Shown here: one piece after another, positions 1-8,261 of the stretch
Layout: the number at the start of each line of letters is the position of its first letter
Numbering within the stretch: the first letter of the stretch is position 1
NCBI RefSeq assembly: GCF_004011505.1
Contig: NZ_SAUN01000001.1
Location: 5,421,501 to 5,485,500, forward strand
Length of the DNA: 64,000 nucleotides
DNA from: Nonomuraea polychroma
GTDB lineage: Bacteria > Actinomycetota > Actinomycetes > Streptosporangiales > Streptosporangiaceae
Direction of reading: 5' to 3'
Made by a program: the position numbers and the translations under genes
Notes under the pieces: generated by a model
The model's input: the letters and a program-made list of their open reading frames with translations, nothing else
The model's database searches: none
What the model was told of the DNA's origin: nothing

Positions 1-1
1 C

Positions 2-376
2 ACCAACCCGCTGGGCGCGATGGACCGGGTCGCCAAGGACCACTACGGCCGGCCTGCCCTGCTGCCGCTCATGAAGGAGCGCGGCGGCCAGGCGCCGGCC
101 GCGCCGGCGGGGGCGAAGGCCCTTGCCCAGTCGGCGGGGGCGAAGGCCACGGGCTCGACGATGACCTGGACGCCGTCGGCCGGGGCCCGCGCGTACGCGG
201 TCTACCAGCTGCCGGAGCCCGGCGAGGACTGCCAGGCCACGGACGCCCGCAACCTGGTCGCGGTCGTCTCCGACCCGTCGTACGTGGTCAAGGCGCCGGG
301 AACCTACCTGATCACCTCGCTCGACCGCCTGCACAACGAGAGCAAGCCGGTCAAGGTGAAGGTGGACGCGGTCTGA
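2..376 (+). CDS. C-terminal part of a family-10-like glycosyl hydrolase (DUF187 type)
   Basis: The gene enters from the left edge; the reading frame is open from base 2 and stops at 374-376. The visible 124 residues begin TNPLGAMDRVAKDHYGRPALLP and end in an Ig/fibronectin-like tail (W-TPSAGARAYAVYQL, then a line reading YLITSLDRLHNES). A catalytic-domain end followed by a beta-sandwich tail with an AYAVY strand is what I associate with GHL10/DUF187 secreted glycosyl hydrolases of actinomycetes, which act on cell-surface or wall polysaccharide. No catalytic residues lie in the visible part, so the family call is tentative. Confidence 0.5.
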   Translation, partial: TNPLGAMDRVAKDHYGRPALLPLMKERGGQAPAAPAGAKALAQSAGAKATGSTMTWTPSAGARAYAVYQLPEPGEDCQATDARNLVAVVSDPSYVVKAPGTYLITSLDRLHNESKPVKVKVDAV

Positions 377-761
377 TCACCGCCGCTCACCATGCCCGCC
401 GGCCCCACCGTGGGACCGCCCGAGGGCCGAGCGCAGCACGCGGCCGACGCCGCGGCTCGGCACGGCACAGGGTGCACGGACAGCGCAACGTAGCGACGGC
501 GGGCACGGCCCCCTGACAGGTCACCGCCGTCGCGCCTGATCCCGCCGCAGCCACGCCTGACCCGTTCTGGCCGGTCGCTGCCGTTCCAGGGCGGGCGGGG
601 TCGGTGGTGTCAGGGCAGGGCCGCCGCGTCAGGCCATCTCCCATGCCCGACGTTGCCTCGGCGCACCTCCGGTTCGTGAGAGGGTAGTCGCAACCTGTGG
701 CGCCTGGAGGCGACCTTCCTCTACCGTGCCACGGACATCATCGACGCGGGAGGTCATCGGG
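377..761. other. Intergenic stretch, no gene seen
   Basis: This 385-bp gap separates the hydrolase end from the phosphatase-like membrane protein. The open frames here are low-complexity and have no ribosome site. I see no convincing terminator hairpin. It presumably carries the promoter for the gene starting at 762; GGGAGG at 748-753 is that gene's ribosome binding site. Confidence 0.5.
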
Positions 762-2885
762 GTGAGGCGCGCGGTAGTCGTGCTGGCCGTGCTGCTCGGC
801 CAGCTGCTGACCGGCCAGGGGCTGTTCACGGGGGCGGCGCGAGCCGAAGACGGCGCCGATCGAATGGCACGCGCCGAGGACGGCGCCGTCCGGGTGGCGC
901 AGACGGGGCGGGTGGCCCTCATCGGGGTGTCCGGGCTCCACTGGAACGACCTCACCCAGGCCGACACCCCCAACCTCTGGGACCTGGCCTCATCCAGCGC
1001 GATCGGCTCGCTTTCCGTCCGGACCGTCGGCAACGTGACCTGCCCCTACGACGGCTGGCTGACCGTGTCTGCGGGCACGAGGTCGGCCGTCGGCTACGGC
1101 TGCGGCGCACCCCCGATGCCCGAGCAGCAGGGAGCGGGCGCGGTCATCCCTGACTACCGCTACCTCATCGACGTGGCCGGACAGCGCAACGCCGGCACTC
1201 TCGGAGAGTCGCTGAAGGCGGCCGGGCAGTGCTCGATCGCGATCGGGCCGGGCGCCGCGCTCGGGCTGGCCGACCGGCAGGGCGCGGTTCAGCAGTACCA
1301 CGCCTCGCCGCTCCAGGTCACGACCGCCGACCTGGAGAAGTGCCGGATGATCGCCATGGACGTGGACGACCTCATCCGCCCCTACCTGACCGGCGACCGG
1401 CTGCCGAAGGAGCCCGAGTTCCTCACCCCCGCCCAGCGGCGCCAGGCGCTGCGCCTGGCCGACGCCAAGGCGGGCGCGCTCCTGGCAGTCCTGCCCGCCG
1501 ACACGACGGTGCTGCTCGCGGGGCTGTCCGACCACGGCTCCGTACCTCACCTGCGAGTGGCCGCGCTCCGCGAGCCCGGCGCGGAAGGCCGCCTGCTCGG
1601 CGCCGCCTCCACCCGCCGCGAGGACATCTCGATCCTGCCCGACCTGACCTCCACCGCGCTGACCAAGCTCGGCGTGGCGGTGCCCAGCACGGTCGTGGGT
1701 GTGCCCATGCAGGCGGGCGAGCACGGCGCCACCTTCGAACGCCTCCAGCGTGCCGATGCCACCGCCCAGACCATGCGCTCGGCGAAGGGGCAATACTTCA
1801 CGGCCCTGGCGGTGCTGCAGGTCCTGTTCTACGTGCTGGCGTTCCTGCTGCTGCGCCGCCGCAAGCAGCTGCCCTGGGTACGCGCGGCCGCGACGGCGCT
1901 GGCGGCGCTGCCCGTCACCTCGTTCCTGGTCAACCTGCTGCCGTGGTCCACCCACCTGGAGCTGTTCGGCGGCATGCTGGCCTGGTGGGCGGCGATCACC
2001 GCCCTGGCGCTGGCCGGGCCCTGGCGGCGCCGGCCGCTCGGCCCGCTGGCCGTTGTCGCCGGCGTCACCGCGCTCACGCTCGCCGGCGACCTGCTGACCG
2101 GCACCACGCTCCAGCTCAACAGCTTCATGGGCTTCAGCGCCGAGCAGGGGGCCCGCTACTTCGGGCTGGGCAACATCCCGTTCGCGCTGTTCGCCACCGG
2201 CACGCTGCTGACGACGACGGCGATCGCGCACCGCTGGCCGGGCAAGATCGGGCTGGCCGCGATCGTGGGGCTCGGCGCGGCCGCGATGGTGCTCGGCGGG
2301 TCCGGGCTGGGCAGCGACTTCGGCGGCGTGATCGCGTTCGTGCCGGGCATCGCGGTGACCGCGCTCATCCTGGCGGGCCGGCGGGTGTCGCTGATGAAGC
2401 TGGCGTTGTTCTGCGTGGCCGGCGGGGTGATCGTGATGACGTTCGCCTGGATCAACTACCTCAAGCCGGCCAACGAGCAGACCCACCTGGGCCGGTTCGT
2501 GGGCCAGGTGCTGACCGGCGAGGCGCTCGACGTCATCTGGCGCAAGCTGATGGCCATGCTGGGCACGCTGCTCAACCCCAACCTGATGCCGATCGTGATC
2601 GTGGCCGTGGCGTTCCTCGTGTACGCGATGCTGCGTCCCGAGCAGGCCTCGGCCGGAGTCGTCCCGGCCGCGTTCGAGCACTCCCCCGCGCTGCGGGCCG
2701 GGCTGATCGGTACGCTGGTCAGCGGCGTGGTCGGGATGCTCGTCAACGACTCGGGCGCGGCCGTGCTGTCCATGGCGCTGGCGCTGGCCGTACCCCTGCT
2801 GCTGGCCACCGGCATCGGCGTGATCATGCGGCGGGAGCAGTCAGCCCCAGGCGTCGGCGAGAAGCTGGCGCGTGTCGCGAAGTAG
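762..2885 (+). CDS. Secreted/membrane protein: degenerate alkaline-phosphatase-like domain plus about 8-10 TM helices
   Basis: GTG at 762 is preferred over GTG at 726 because GGGAGG lies 8 nt before it and the protein then opens with a signal peptide (VRRAVVVLAVLLGQLL...ARA). The outer domain (about residues 40-330) has the feel of an alkaline phosphatase/sulfatase fold: VALIGVSGLHWNDL near the start, SLSVRTVGNVTCPYDGWLTVSAG, and a late LLAGLSDHG where metalloenzymes carry D-H. Several metal ligands are not evident, so it may be non-catalytic. The C-terminal half is a polytopic membrane domain with many Leu/Ala/Val helices. It is conserved-looking but of unknown role, perhaps envelope polymer export or modification. 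Its 3' end runs 45 bp into the convergent HIT gene. Confidence 0.7.
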   Translation: MRRAVVVLAVLLGQLLTGQGLFTGAARAEDGADRMARAEDGAVRVAQTGRVALIGVSGLHWNDLTQADTPNLWDLASSSAIGSLSVRTVGNVTCPYDGWLTVSAGTRSAVGYGCGAPPMPEQQGAGAVIPDYRYLIDVAGQRNAGTLGESLKAAGQCSIAIGPGAALGLADRQGAVQQYHASPLQVTTADLEKCRMIAMDVDDLIRPYLTGDRLPKEPEFLTPAQRRQALRLADAKAGALLAVLPADTTVLLAGLSDHGSVPHLRVAALREPGAEGRLLGAASTRREDISILPDLTSTALTKLGVAVPSTVVGVPMQAGEHGATFERLQRADATAQTMRSAKGQYFTALAVLQVLFYVLAFLLLRRRKQLPWVRAAATALAALPVTSFLVNLLPWSTHLELFGGMLAWWAAITALALAGPWRRRPLGPLAVVAGVTALTLAGDLLTGTTLQLNSFMGFSAEQGARYFGLGNIPFALFATGTLLTTTAIAHRWPGKIGLAAIVGLGAAAMVLGGSGLGSDFGGVIAFVPGIAVTALILAGRRVSLMKLALFCVAGGVIVMTFAWINYLKPANEQTHLGRFVGQVLTGEALDVIWRKLMAMLGTLLNPNLMPIVIVAVAFLVYAMLRPEQASAGVVPAAFEHSPALRAGLIGTLVSGVVGMLVNDSGAAVLSMALALAVPLLLATGIGVIMRREQSAPGVGEKLARVAK

Positions 2886-3371
2886 CTGCGGCAGGACCTT
2901 CGTCTGGGCGACGACCGGCATGAAGTTCGTGTCGCCGCCCCACCGGGGCACGACGTGCTGGTGCAGGTGGGCGGCGATGCCCGCGCCGGCCACGTGACCG
3001 AGGTTCATGCCGACGTTGAAACCCTGCGCGCCGCTGGCCTTGCGCAGCGCCCGCAGCGACTTCTGCGTGAACTCCCCCATCTCGACCAGCTCGTCCGGAC
3101 GCAGCTCGTCGTAGTCGGACACGTGCCGGTAGGGGACGACCATCAGGTGGCCGGAGTTGTACGGGTAGAGGTTGAGCACCGCGTAGACGCTCTCGCCCCT
3201 GGCGACGATCAGGCCGTCCTCGTCGCTCATCTTGGGGATCGCGTCGAACGGGCACCCGTCGTCGGGGCCGGTGCCCGTCGGTTTGTTCTCACCCTTGATG
3301 TAGGCCATGCGATGCGGGGTCCACAGACGGTCGAAGTTGTCGGGAGCCCCGGCCCCTGCCTGATCGTGCAT
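2841..3371 (-). CDS. HIT-family protein, Ap4A phosphorylase type
   Basis: Histidine-triad nucleotide hydrolase/transferase of about 176 residues. The triad motif HLHQHVVPRW has histidines near residues 135, 137 and 139. The N-terminal signature LWTPHRMAYI and the FNVGMNLGHVAGAGI strand match the actinobacterial Ap4A phosphorylases (Mycobacterium Rv2613c type), which cleave diadenosine tetraphosphate. Start is uncertain: ATG at 3371 is chosen, ATG at 3383 is possible, and neither has a strong ribosome site. In mycobacteria this gene sits directly after thrS; here thrS is 2.2 kb upstream on the same strand with unrelated genes between. The 3' end overlaps the convergent membrane-protein gene. 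Confidence 0.85.
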   Translation of the reverse strand: MHDQAGAGAPDNFDRLWTPHRMAYIKGENKPTGTGPDDGCPFDAIPKMSDEDGLIVARGESVYAVLNLYPYNSGHLMVVPYRHVSDYDELRPDELVEMGEFTQKSLRALRKASGAQGFNVGMNLGHVAGAGIAAHLHQHVVPRWGGDTNFMPVVAQTKVLPQLLRDTRQLLADAWG

Positions 3372-3448
3372 AACTAGCAGCATAGGACCACGGACAAATG
3401 GGGTCCGCTTCCGGCACAATCCTGAGCATTCGCCTACAGGAGGCCGCG

Positions 3449-4018
3449 ATGAGCGAAGCTTTAGCAGAGCATTCCGTACCGCCCGCCGAAGCCGAGAACG
3501 CCCAGAACACCGAGTACACCGAGACTGGCGAGACCGCCGAGAACGCCGAGAACCCGGTACCGCCGGACGACGGCCCCCTCGTCGAGCCGCCGGCGCCCTA
3601 CCCGTCCGGCGCGACGGTGAAGGGGCGGATCAAGATCGCCGACGAGGTCGTGGAGAAGGTCGCCGCTCTGGCGGCCCTCGAAGTGGCTGGGGTCGCCGAC
3701 ATGGGCGGCGACCTGGCGCGCGCCTTCGAGTCCGTACGCGACCGCATCGGCATCGGCTCGCGGCGCGGCACCCAGGGGGTCAGCGCGCAGATCCAGGACC
3801 GTCAGGTGGCGGTGAGCGTCACGATCGTGGTGGAGTACGGGCACGTGGTGATGGAGGTCGCCTCGGAGGTCAAGATGAACGTGGCCAGGAGCGTGAGCCG
3901 GATGCTCGGATTGCGCGTCATGGAGGTCAACGTGACCGTGGACGACGTCCGCCTGCCGGGCGAGGGCCGCCCTGCCCCCTCCGAAGACCCGTCCGACGAC
4001 GCCACCATGGCCCCCTGA
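3449..4018 (+). CDS. Asp23/Gls24 family envelope stress protein
   Basis: The start is ATG at 3449, preceded by ACAGGAGG at 3437-3444. The first 55 residues are an acidic, repetitive low-complexity leader (repeated N-A-E-N/T-E-Y type words), followed by the Asp23 domain from GRIKIADEVVEKVAALAALEV to about residue 165. These proteins form small cytoplasmic or membrane-associated alpha-beta assemblies linked to cell-envelope homeostasis. The length, 189 residues, is typical for actinobacterial members with an added leader. Usually two Asp23 genes plus Asp23-associated membrane genes sit together; only one is present here. It is divergent from the HIT gene, 77 bp apart. Confidence 0.85.
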   Translation: MSEALAEHSVPPAEAENAQNTEYTETGETAENAENPVPPDDGPLVEPPAPYPSGATVKGRIKIADEVVEKVAALAALEVAGVADMGGDLARAFESVRDRIGIGSRRGTQGVSAQIQDRQVAVSVTIVVEYGHVVMEVASEVKMNVARSVSRMLGLRVMEVNVTVDDVRLPGEGRPAPSEDPSDDATMAP

Positions 4019-4580
4019 CCGCCCACGGCCGGAGGCGGGCGGCCGGCCACCTCACACGCGCCTCCCAACAGCGCCGACCTCCCGCCCTCCGGCCATCAGC
4101 ACACGCCCCCGCCCCCGGGCCGGCGCAGCGCACGACCCGCCGGCCGCCGCAAAACGCATGGGACGGGGCATGGCACGGGGCACGGCCAGCGCACCACAGG
4201 GCGCGCACAGCACGGCGCACCCCCACGGCCGACGCCCGCGCCTCACGGCGGGCGCAGCGCAACGCGCGGCCGCCAGCCGTCACACCACGCGGCACGGGCA
4301 GCACAGCGCAGCACACGGCCGGCGGCCACCGCAACGCAGGCACGGCGAGCACCACCGCAGGGCACAGCCAGTGCACCGCACCCCACGGCCCGCGGCTCGC
4401 AGGGCGCCACACCGCACCGCCGGCGCATACGGCACGGCACGGCACCGCCCGCGCAGCACGGCACGGCACCGCCGGCGCGCCGCAGGCTACAGCCAGCGCA
4501 GTGCCGCACGAGGTGCGAGGTACGCGGCCAGCCATAGACCGTTTCCCACCCGGCAGGCGCGACGCCGTCAGTGCACGGAC

Positions 4581-4640
4581 GTGGATGCGACGGACCCGAG
4601 TGCGACAAACGTGAAGGCGACAGACCTGAGTGCGCCTGAC
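4581..4640 (+). repeat. Two imperfect 30-bp tandem repeats
   Basis: Copies at 4581-4610 and 4611-4640 match at 23 of 30 positions; the shared core is GCGAC-GACC-GAGTGCG. They abut the next array directly. Confidence 0.8.
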
Positions 4641-4705
4641 ACGGGGCGCCGGACATGGGGCGCCGGACGCGGGGGCGCCGGACGCGGGGGCGCCGGACGC
4701 GGGGC
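4641..4705 (+). repeat. 14-15-bp tandem repeat, about 4.4 copies
   Basis: Units of the form GCGGGGGCGCCGGAC at 4641-4654, 4655-4668, 4669-4683 and 4684-4698, plus a partial copy. The last two full units are identical and the first two are one base shorter, which is a slippage-type array ending 76 bp before the PIG-L start codon. Confidence 0.9.
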
Positions 4706-4781
4706 GGAGGGCGTCTTCTTGGGGCGTCGGGTTTGTCTCGGCTCGTGCCGCGCCGTGCCGGTGCTGCCTAGGGTGTGAGCC

Positions 4782-5507
4782 ATGACAACCGATCAGCTCG
4801 AGCCCATGCCAGACGACTGGCAGCGGGCCCTCGCCATCGTGGCCCACCCCGACGACCTCGAGTACGGCTGCGCGTCCGCGATCGCCACCTGGACCGATGC
4901 CGGACGCGAGGTCGCGTACGTGATCGCGACCCGGGGTGAGGCAGGCATCGACACGCTCGAGCCCGCCACATGCGGTCCCGTGCGGGAACGTGAGGAGCGG
5001 GCCAGCGCCGCCGTGGTCGGGGTGAGCAGTGTGGAGTTCCTCGACCATCAGGACGGCGTCATCGAGTACGGCGTCGCCTTGCGCAAGGACATCGCCGCCG
5101 CCATCCGCAGGCACCGCCCCGAACTGGTCATCACCTTGAACCCGGACGACACCTGGGGCGGCACGTACTGGAACACTCCGGATCACCGGGCGGTGGGCAG
5201 AGCGGTGCTGGACGCCGCGGGAGACGCGGGCAATAGGTGGATATTTCCGGACACTGATGCGGAGCCCTGGAACGGCGTCCGCTGGGTCGCCGTTGCCGGC
5301 ACCGACTCCCCCACACACGCCGTGGACGTCACCGACGGGCTGGAGCGCGGCGTGCGGTCCCTCATGGAGCACCGTGCCTACATCGAGGCCCTCACCGACG
5401 AGAGTCCCGAGACCTACGTACGCGACCTGATCGAGGGCTTCGCCCGGCAGACGGCGGAGCGCTTCGGCGGCCGCCCGGCCGTGACATTCCGCCTCTTCAC
5501 CAAGTAA
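4782..5507 (+). CDS. PIG-L/LmbE family deacetylase
   Basis: Zinc-dependent N-acetyl-sugar deacetylase fold, 241 residues. The signature AHPDDLEYG at residues 21-29 supplies the metal-binding His and Asp and the catalytic Asp; a second histidine block is NTPDHRAVG near residue 130. Relatives deacetylate GlcNAc-inositol (mycothiol pathway) or mycothiol conjugates; the substrate here cannot be told from sequence. ATG at 4782 follows TAGGGTGTGAGCC, a modest ribosome site. It is transcribed toward thrS, with a hairpin between the two convergent genes. Confidence 0.88.
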   Translation: MTTDQLEPMPDDWQRALAIVAHPDDLEYGCASAIATWTDAGREVAYVIATRGEAGIDTLEPATCGPVREREERASAAVVGVSSVEFLDHQDGVIEYGVALRKDIAAAIRRHRPELVITLNPDDTWGGTYWNTPDHRAVGRAVLDAAGDAGNRWIFPDTDAEPWNGVRWVAVAGTDSPTHAVDVTDGLERGVRSLMEHRAYIEALTDESPETYVRDLIEGFARQTAERFGGRPAVTFRLFTK

Positions 5508-5558
5508 CTCGACACGTCCGGAAACGGCGGCGACGGCCCCCGATCTCGCCCCTGATGC

Positions 5559-5587
5559 TCGGCGGAGCAGCCACGCCGCTCCGCCGA
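5559..5587. terminator. Hairpin between convergent PIG-L and thrS genes
   Basis: TCGGCGGAGC pairs perfectly with GCTCCGCCGA across a 9-nt loop (5559-5568 with 5578-5587). There is no T-run on either side, so termination is inferred from position between two convergent stop codons. Confidence 0.55.
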
Positions 5588-5596
5588 TCATCGTCG

Positions 5597-7561
5597 TCAG
5601 ACCTGGATGCGCCGCTCCACGGCGTTGACGATCTCGGCGATCGCCTCGTCCACCGGCACGCCGTTCTTCTGCTCCCCGCTGCGGTAGCGGAACGAGACCG
5701 CCCCGTTGGCGATGTCGTCGTCGCCGGCCAGCAGCATGAAGGGGACCTTGGCCTTCTGCGCGTTGCGGATCTTCTTCTGCATGCGGTCGTCGGCCGTGTC
5801 GACCTCGATCCGCACCCCCCGCTCGGCCAGCTTCTTCGCCACGTCCTGCAGGTAGGACACGTGCGCCTCGGCGATCGGGATGCCCACCACCTGCACGGGC
5901 GCCAGCCAGGGCGGGAAGGCGCCGGCGTAGTGCTCGGTGAGCACGCCCAGGAAGCGCTCGACGGAGCCGAACAGCGCCCGGTGGATCATGACCGGGGTCT
6001 GCCGGGATCCGTCCGCCGCCTGGTATTCCAGGCCGAACCGCTTGGGCTGGTTGAGGTCGAGCTGGATGGTGGACAGCTGCCAGGTGCGGCCGATCGCGTC
6101 CTTGGCCTGGACGGAGATCTTCGGCCCGTAGAAGGCCGCGCCGCCCGGGTCGTCCTTCAGCGTCAGCCCCGACTCGGTGGCGACCTGGCGCAGCGCGTCG
6201 GTGGCCTCCTCCCACTCGGCGGGGTCGCCGATGAACTTCTCCGACTCGTCGCGGGTGGACAGCTCCAGATAGAAGTCGGTCAGGCCGAAGTCACGCAGCA
6301 CGCTGAGCACGAACCTCAGCAGCGACTTGATCTCATCGGCCATCTGCTCCCTGGTGGTGTAGATGTGCGCGTCGTCCTGCGTCATGCCGCGTACGCGGGT
6401 CAGCCCGTGCACCACGCCGGACTTCTCGTAGCGGTAGACCGATCCGAACTCGCACAACCGCAGCGGCAGCTCACGGTAGGAACGCCCGCGCGACCGGTAG
6501 ATCAGGTTGTGCATCGGGCAGTTCATCGGCTTGACGCGGTATTCGATGCCCTCCAGCTCGAACGCCGGGAACATGTCCTCGGCATACCAGGGAAGGTGCC
6601 CGGAGGTCTCGAACAGCGACGACTTGGTGATGTGCGGCGTGTTGACGAACTCGTAGCCCGCCTCGGCCTGCCGCCTGCGCATGTAGTCTTCCATCTCCTT
6701 GCGGATGATCCCGCCCTTGGGATGGAAGATCGGCAGGCCGCTGCCCAGCTCCGGCGGGAAGCTGAACAGGTCGAGCTCGACGCCGAGCTTGCGGTGGTCG
6801 CGCTTCTCGGCCTCCTCCAGCAGCTTGAGGTATTCGTCCTGCTTGTCGCGGGACTCCCATGCGGTGCCGTAGATGCGCTGCAACTGCGGGTTCTTCTCGC
6901 TGCCCCGCCAGTAGGCGCCGCCGGCGCGCATGAGCTTGAACGCCGGGATCGACCGGGTGGACGGCACGTGCGGGCCGCGGCACAGGTCCTTCCACTTGAG
7001 CTCGCCGGTCTTGGGGTCGAGGTTGTCGTAGATCGTCAGCTGCCCGGCGCCGACCTCGACCGACTCCTCGTCAGCAGCGCCGCCCTTCAGGCCGATGAGC
7101 TCCAGCTTGTAAGGCTCCGCGGCGAGCTCCTCGCGCGCGTCCTCGTCGCTGACAGGCCGGCGGGAGAACAGCTGCCCCTCCTTGACGATCTCCCGCATGC
7201 GCTTCTCGATGCGCTTGAGATCGTCGGGGTGGAACGCCTGCTCGACGTCGAAGTCGTAGTAGAACCCGTTTTCCACGGGCGGCCCGATGCCCAGCTTGGC
7301 CTCGGGGAACAGCTCCTGCACCGCCTGCGCCATGACATGGGCGGTGGAGTGGCGGACGATGGCCCGGCCTTCCTCGCTGGAGGCCTCGATCGCCTCCACC
7401 ACGTCGCCCTCGGCCACGACGTGGGCCAGGTCGCGCGGCTCGCCGTTGACCCTGGCCGCGACGACCGTGCGGCCGTCGGCCTCGAGCGCCTCACCGGCCG
7501 TCGTGCCGGCCGCGACCACACGCTCGGCTCCGGCGAGGGTGATGCGTAGCTCGGCTGACAC
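5597..7561 (-). CDS. thrS: Threonyl-tRNA synthetase
   Basis: Charges tRNA-Thr. Full length at 654 residues. Order: TGS domain (1-62), editing/second additional domain with HSTAH at 71-75, class II catalytic core with the zinc ligands in PMNCPMHNL, the HGLTRVRGMTQDDAHIY stretch and IHRALFGSVERF, and a C-terminal anticodon-binding domain. The start is GTG at 7561, with AAGGGAG five bases upstream. It lies at the end of a same-strand group with GH25 (64 bp gap) and the LLM oxidoreductase. No T-box leader is evident. The usual actinobacterial partner, the HIT gene, is displaced to 2841-3371. Confidence 0.98.
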   Translation of the reverse strand: MSAELRITLAGAERVVAAGTTAGEALEADGRTVVAARVNGEPRDLAHVVAEGDVVEAIEASSEEGRAIVRHSTAHVMAQAVQELFPEAKLGIGPPVENGFYYDFDVEQAFHPDDLKRIEKRMREIVKEGQLFSRRPVSDEDAREELAAEPYKLELIGLKGGAADEESVEVGAGQLTIYDNLDPKTGELKWKDLCRGPHVPSTRSIPAFKLMRAGGAYWRGSEKNPQLQRIYGTAWESRDKQDEYLKLLEEAEKRDHRKLGVELDLFSFPPELGSGLPIFHPKGGIIRKEMEDYMRRRQAEAGYEFVNTPHITKSSLFETSGHLPWYAEDMFPAFELEGIEYRVKPMNCPMHNLIYRSRGRSYRELPLRLCEFGSVYRYEKSGVVHGLTRVRGMTQDDAHIYTTREQMADEIKSLLRFVLSVLRDFGLTDFYLELSTRDESEKFIGDPAEWEEATDALRQVATESGLTLKDDPGGAAFYGPKISVQAKDAIGRTWQLSTIQLDLNQPKRFGLEYQAADGSRQTPVMIHRALFGSVERFLGVLTEHYAGAFPPWLAPVQVVGIPIAEAHVSYLQDVAKKLAERGVRIEVDTADDRMQKKIRNAQKAKVPFMLLAGDDDIANGAVSFRYRSGEQKNGVPVDEAIAEIVNAVERRIQV

Positions 7562-7625
7562 GGTGACTCCCTTGGGATCGCGCCGGCGCCCGGCACCGGC
7601 GCTGCTTCGGTGGTGAACACCGATG

Positions 7626-8231
7626 CTATCGCGGGTGAAAGCCCAGCTTTGTCAGCTCCTTGCGGGTCCCGTGGAAGACGTTGCGGTCGAGGGGGCTGTT
7701 GACGTACTGGTGGATGGTCCAGTCCCGCCACGGCCTGGGCACCAGAGGCCGGCCGCGGGGCCGATCGGGGCCGGCGATCCAGAGCGGGTATTCGGCCAGG
7801 CCCGCGCAGTTTCCGCGGTTCGCGAACGAGTGGTACGTGTACACGAACGGTCGTACCCGCCCGTGCCGTTCGACGTAGTGGCACCAGCGGCGCGCGAACC
7901 TGGCGACCCGCTCGGGGCGCAGGCCGTCGTCCTCTTCGAGGTCGAGCGCGAGCAGGTCGCCGCGGCGCAACCCGCCCGCCGCCCGGATCGTGGCCAGGAA
8001 GTGGCGAGCCTGCTCGATGGGGTCGCCCTTGGGACGGGCGAAGTGGTACGCGCCGCACACCATCCAGGTCTCGCGCATGCCGTTCCAGTTACGCGCGAAC
8101 CACTTGTCGGTGTAGTCGCCGCCCTCGGTGGCCTTGGCGAAGGCGAAGGCCACTCCGGCTTCTGCGTGGCCGGTCCAGTCGACGGAGCCCTGCCAGTTGG
8201 ACACATCTATGCCTTGCAGCACGCCCTTCAC
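7626..8231 (-). CDS. GH25 lysozyme-like muramidase without a signal peptide
   Basis: Chalaropsis-type lysozyme fold that cleaves N-acetylmuramic acid linkages in peptidoglycan. The catalytic pattern is intact: GIDVSNWQG (Asp9), KATEGG (Glu36), YHFARP and the LALDLE strand (Asp97, Glu99). It ends right after the barrel, with no wall-binding repeats. The product starts at GTG 8231 with MKGVLQGIDVS, so there is no secretion signal and no in-frame room for one upstream. That is odd for a wall hydrolase; it may be released by lysis, by a non-classical route, or act inside the cell. It sits 30 bp after the LLM gene and 64 bp before thrS. Confidence 0.88.
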   Translation of the reverse strand: MKGVLQGIDVSNWQGSVDWTGHAEAGVAFAFAKATEGGDYTDKWFARNWNGMRETWMVCGAYHFARPKGDPIEQARHFLATIRAAGGLRRGDLLALDLEEDDGLRPERVARFARRWCHYVERHGRVRPFVYTYHSFANRGNCAGLAEYPLWIAGPDRPRGRPLVPRPWRDWTIHQYVNSPLDRNVFHGTRKELTKLGFHPR

Positions 8232-8261
8232 CTTGCCGGATTTTATTGAGATGTCTACCGA

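Larger units (their letters stand above)
4019..4781. other. Repeat-rich, probably non-coding GC stretch
   Basis: Some 760 bp with no credible gene. It is built from short recurring words, for example GCACGGCAC and CACGGCACGG, on a very C/G/A-biased plus strand with little T. Long open frames exist on both strands, but they translate to simple Arg/Ala/Pro/Gly/Cys text with no start site or conserved motif. The right end holds two tandem arrays, described separately. Its strong strand bias in base composition is unlike its coding neighbours. Confidence 0.6.

Noticed and set aside
990..2681. Long minus-strand frame opposite the membrane protein
   Set aside because: Rich in Arg/Gly/His and mirrors the third codon position bias of the real gene.
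4158..4778. Plus-strand 206-codon frame in the repeat block
   Set aside because: Low-complexity text tracking the DNA repeats, no ribosome site and no domain.
3927..6215. 762-codon minus-strand frame through the repeat block and PIG-L
   Set aside because: Frame shadow in GC-rich DNA; composition is Arg/Ala/Gly and it crosses thrS and PIG-L, which are certain genes.
7562..7625. T-box leader for thrS
   Set aside because: The 64-bp gap is too short and has neither a specifier stem nor the conserved T-box sequence.
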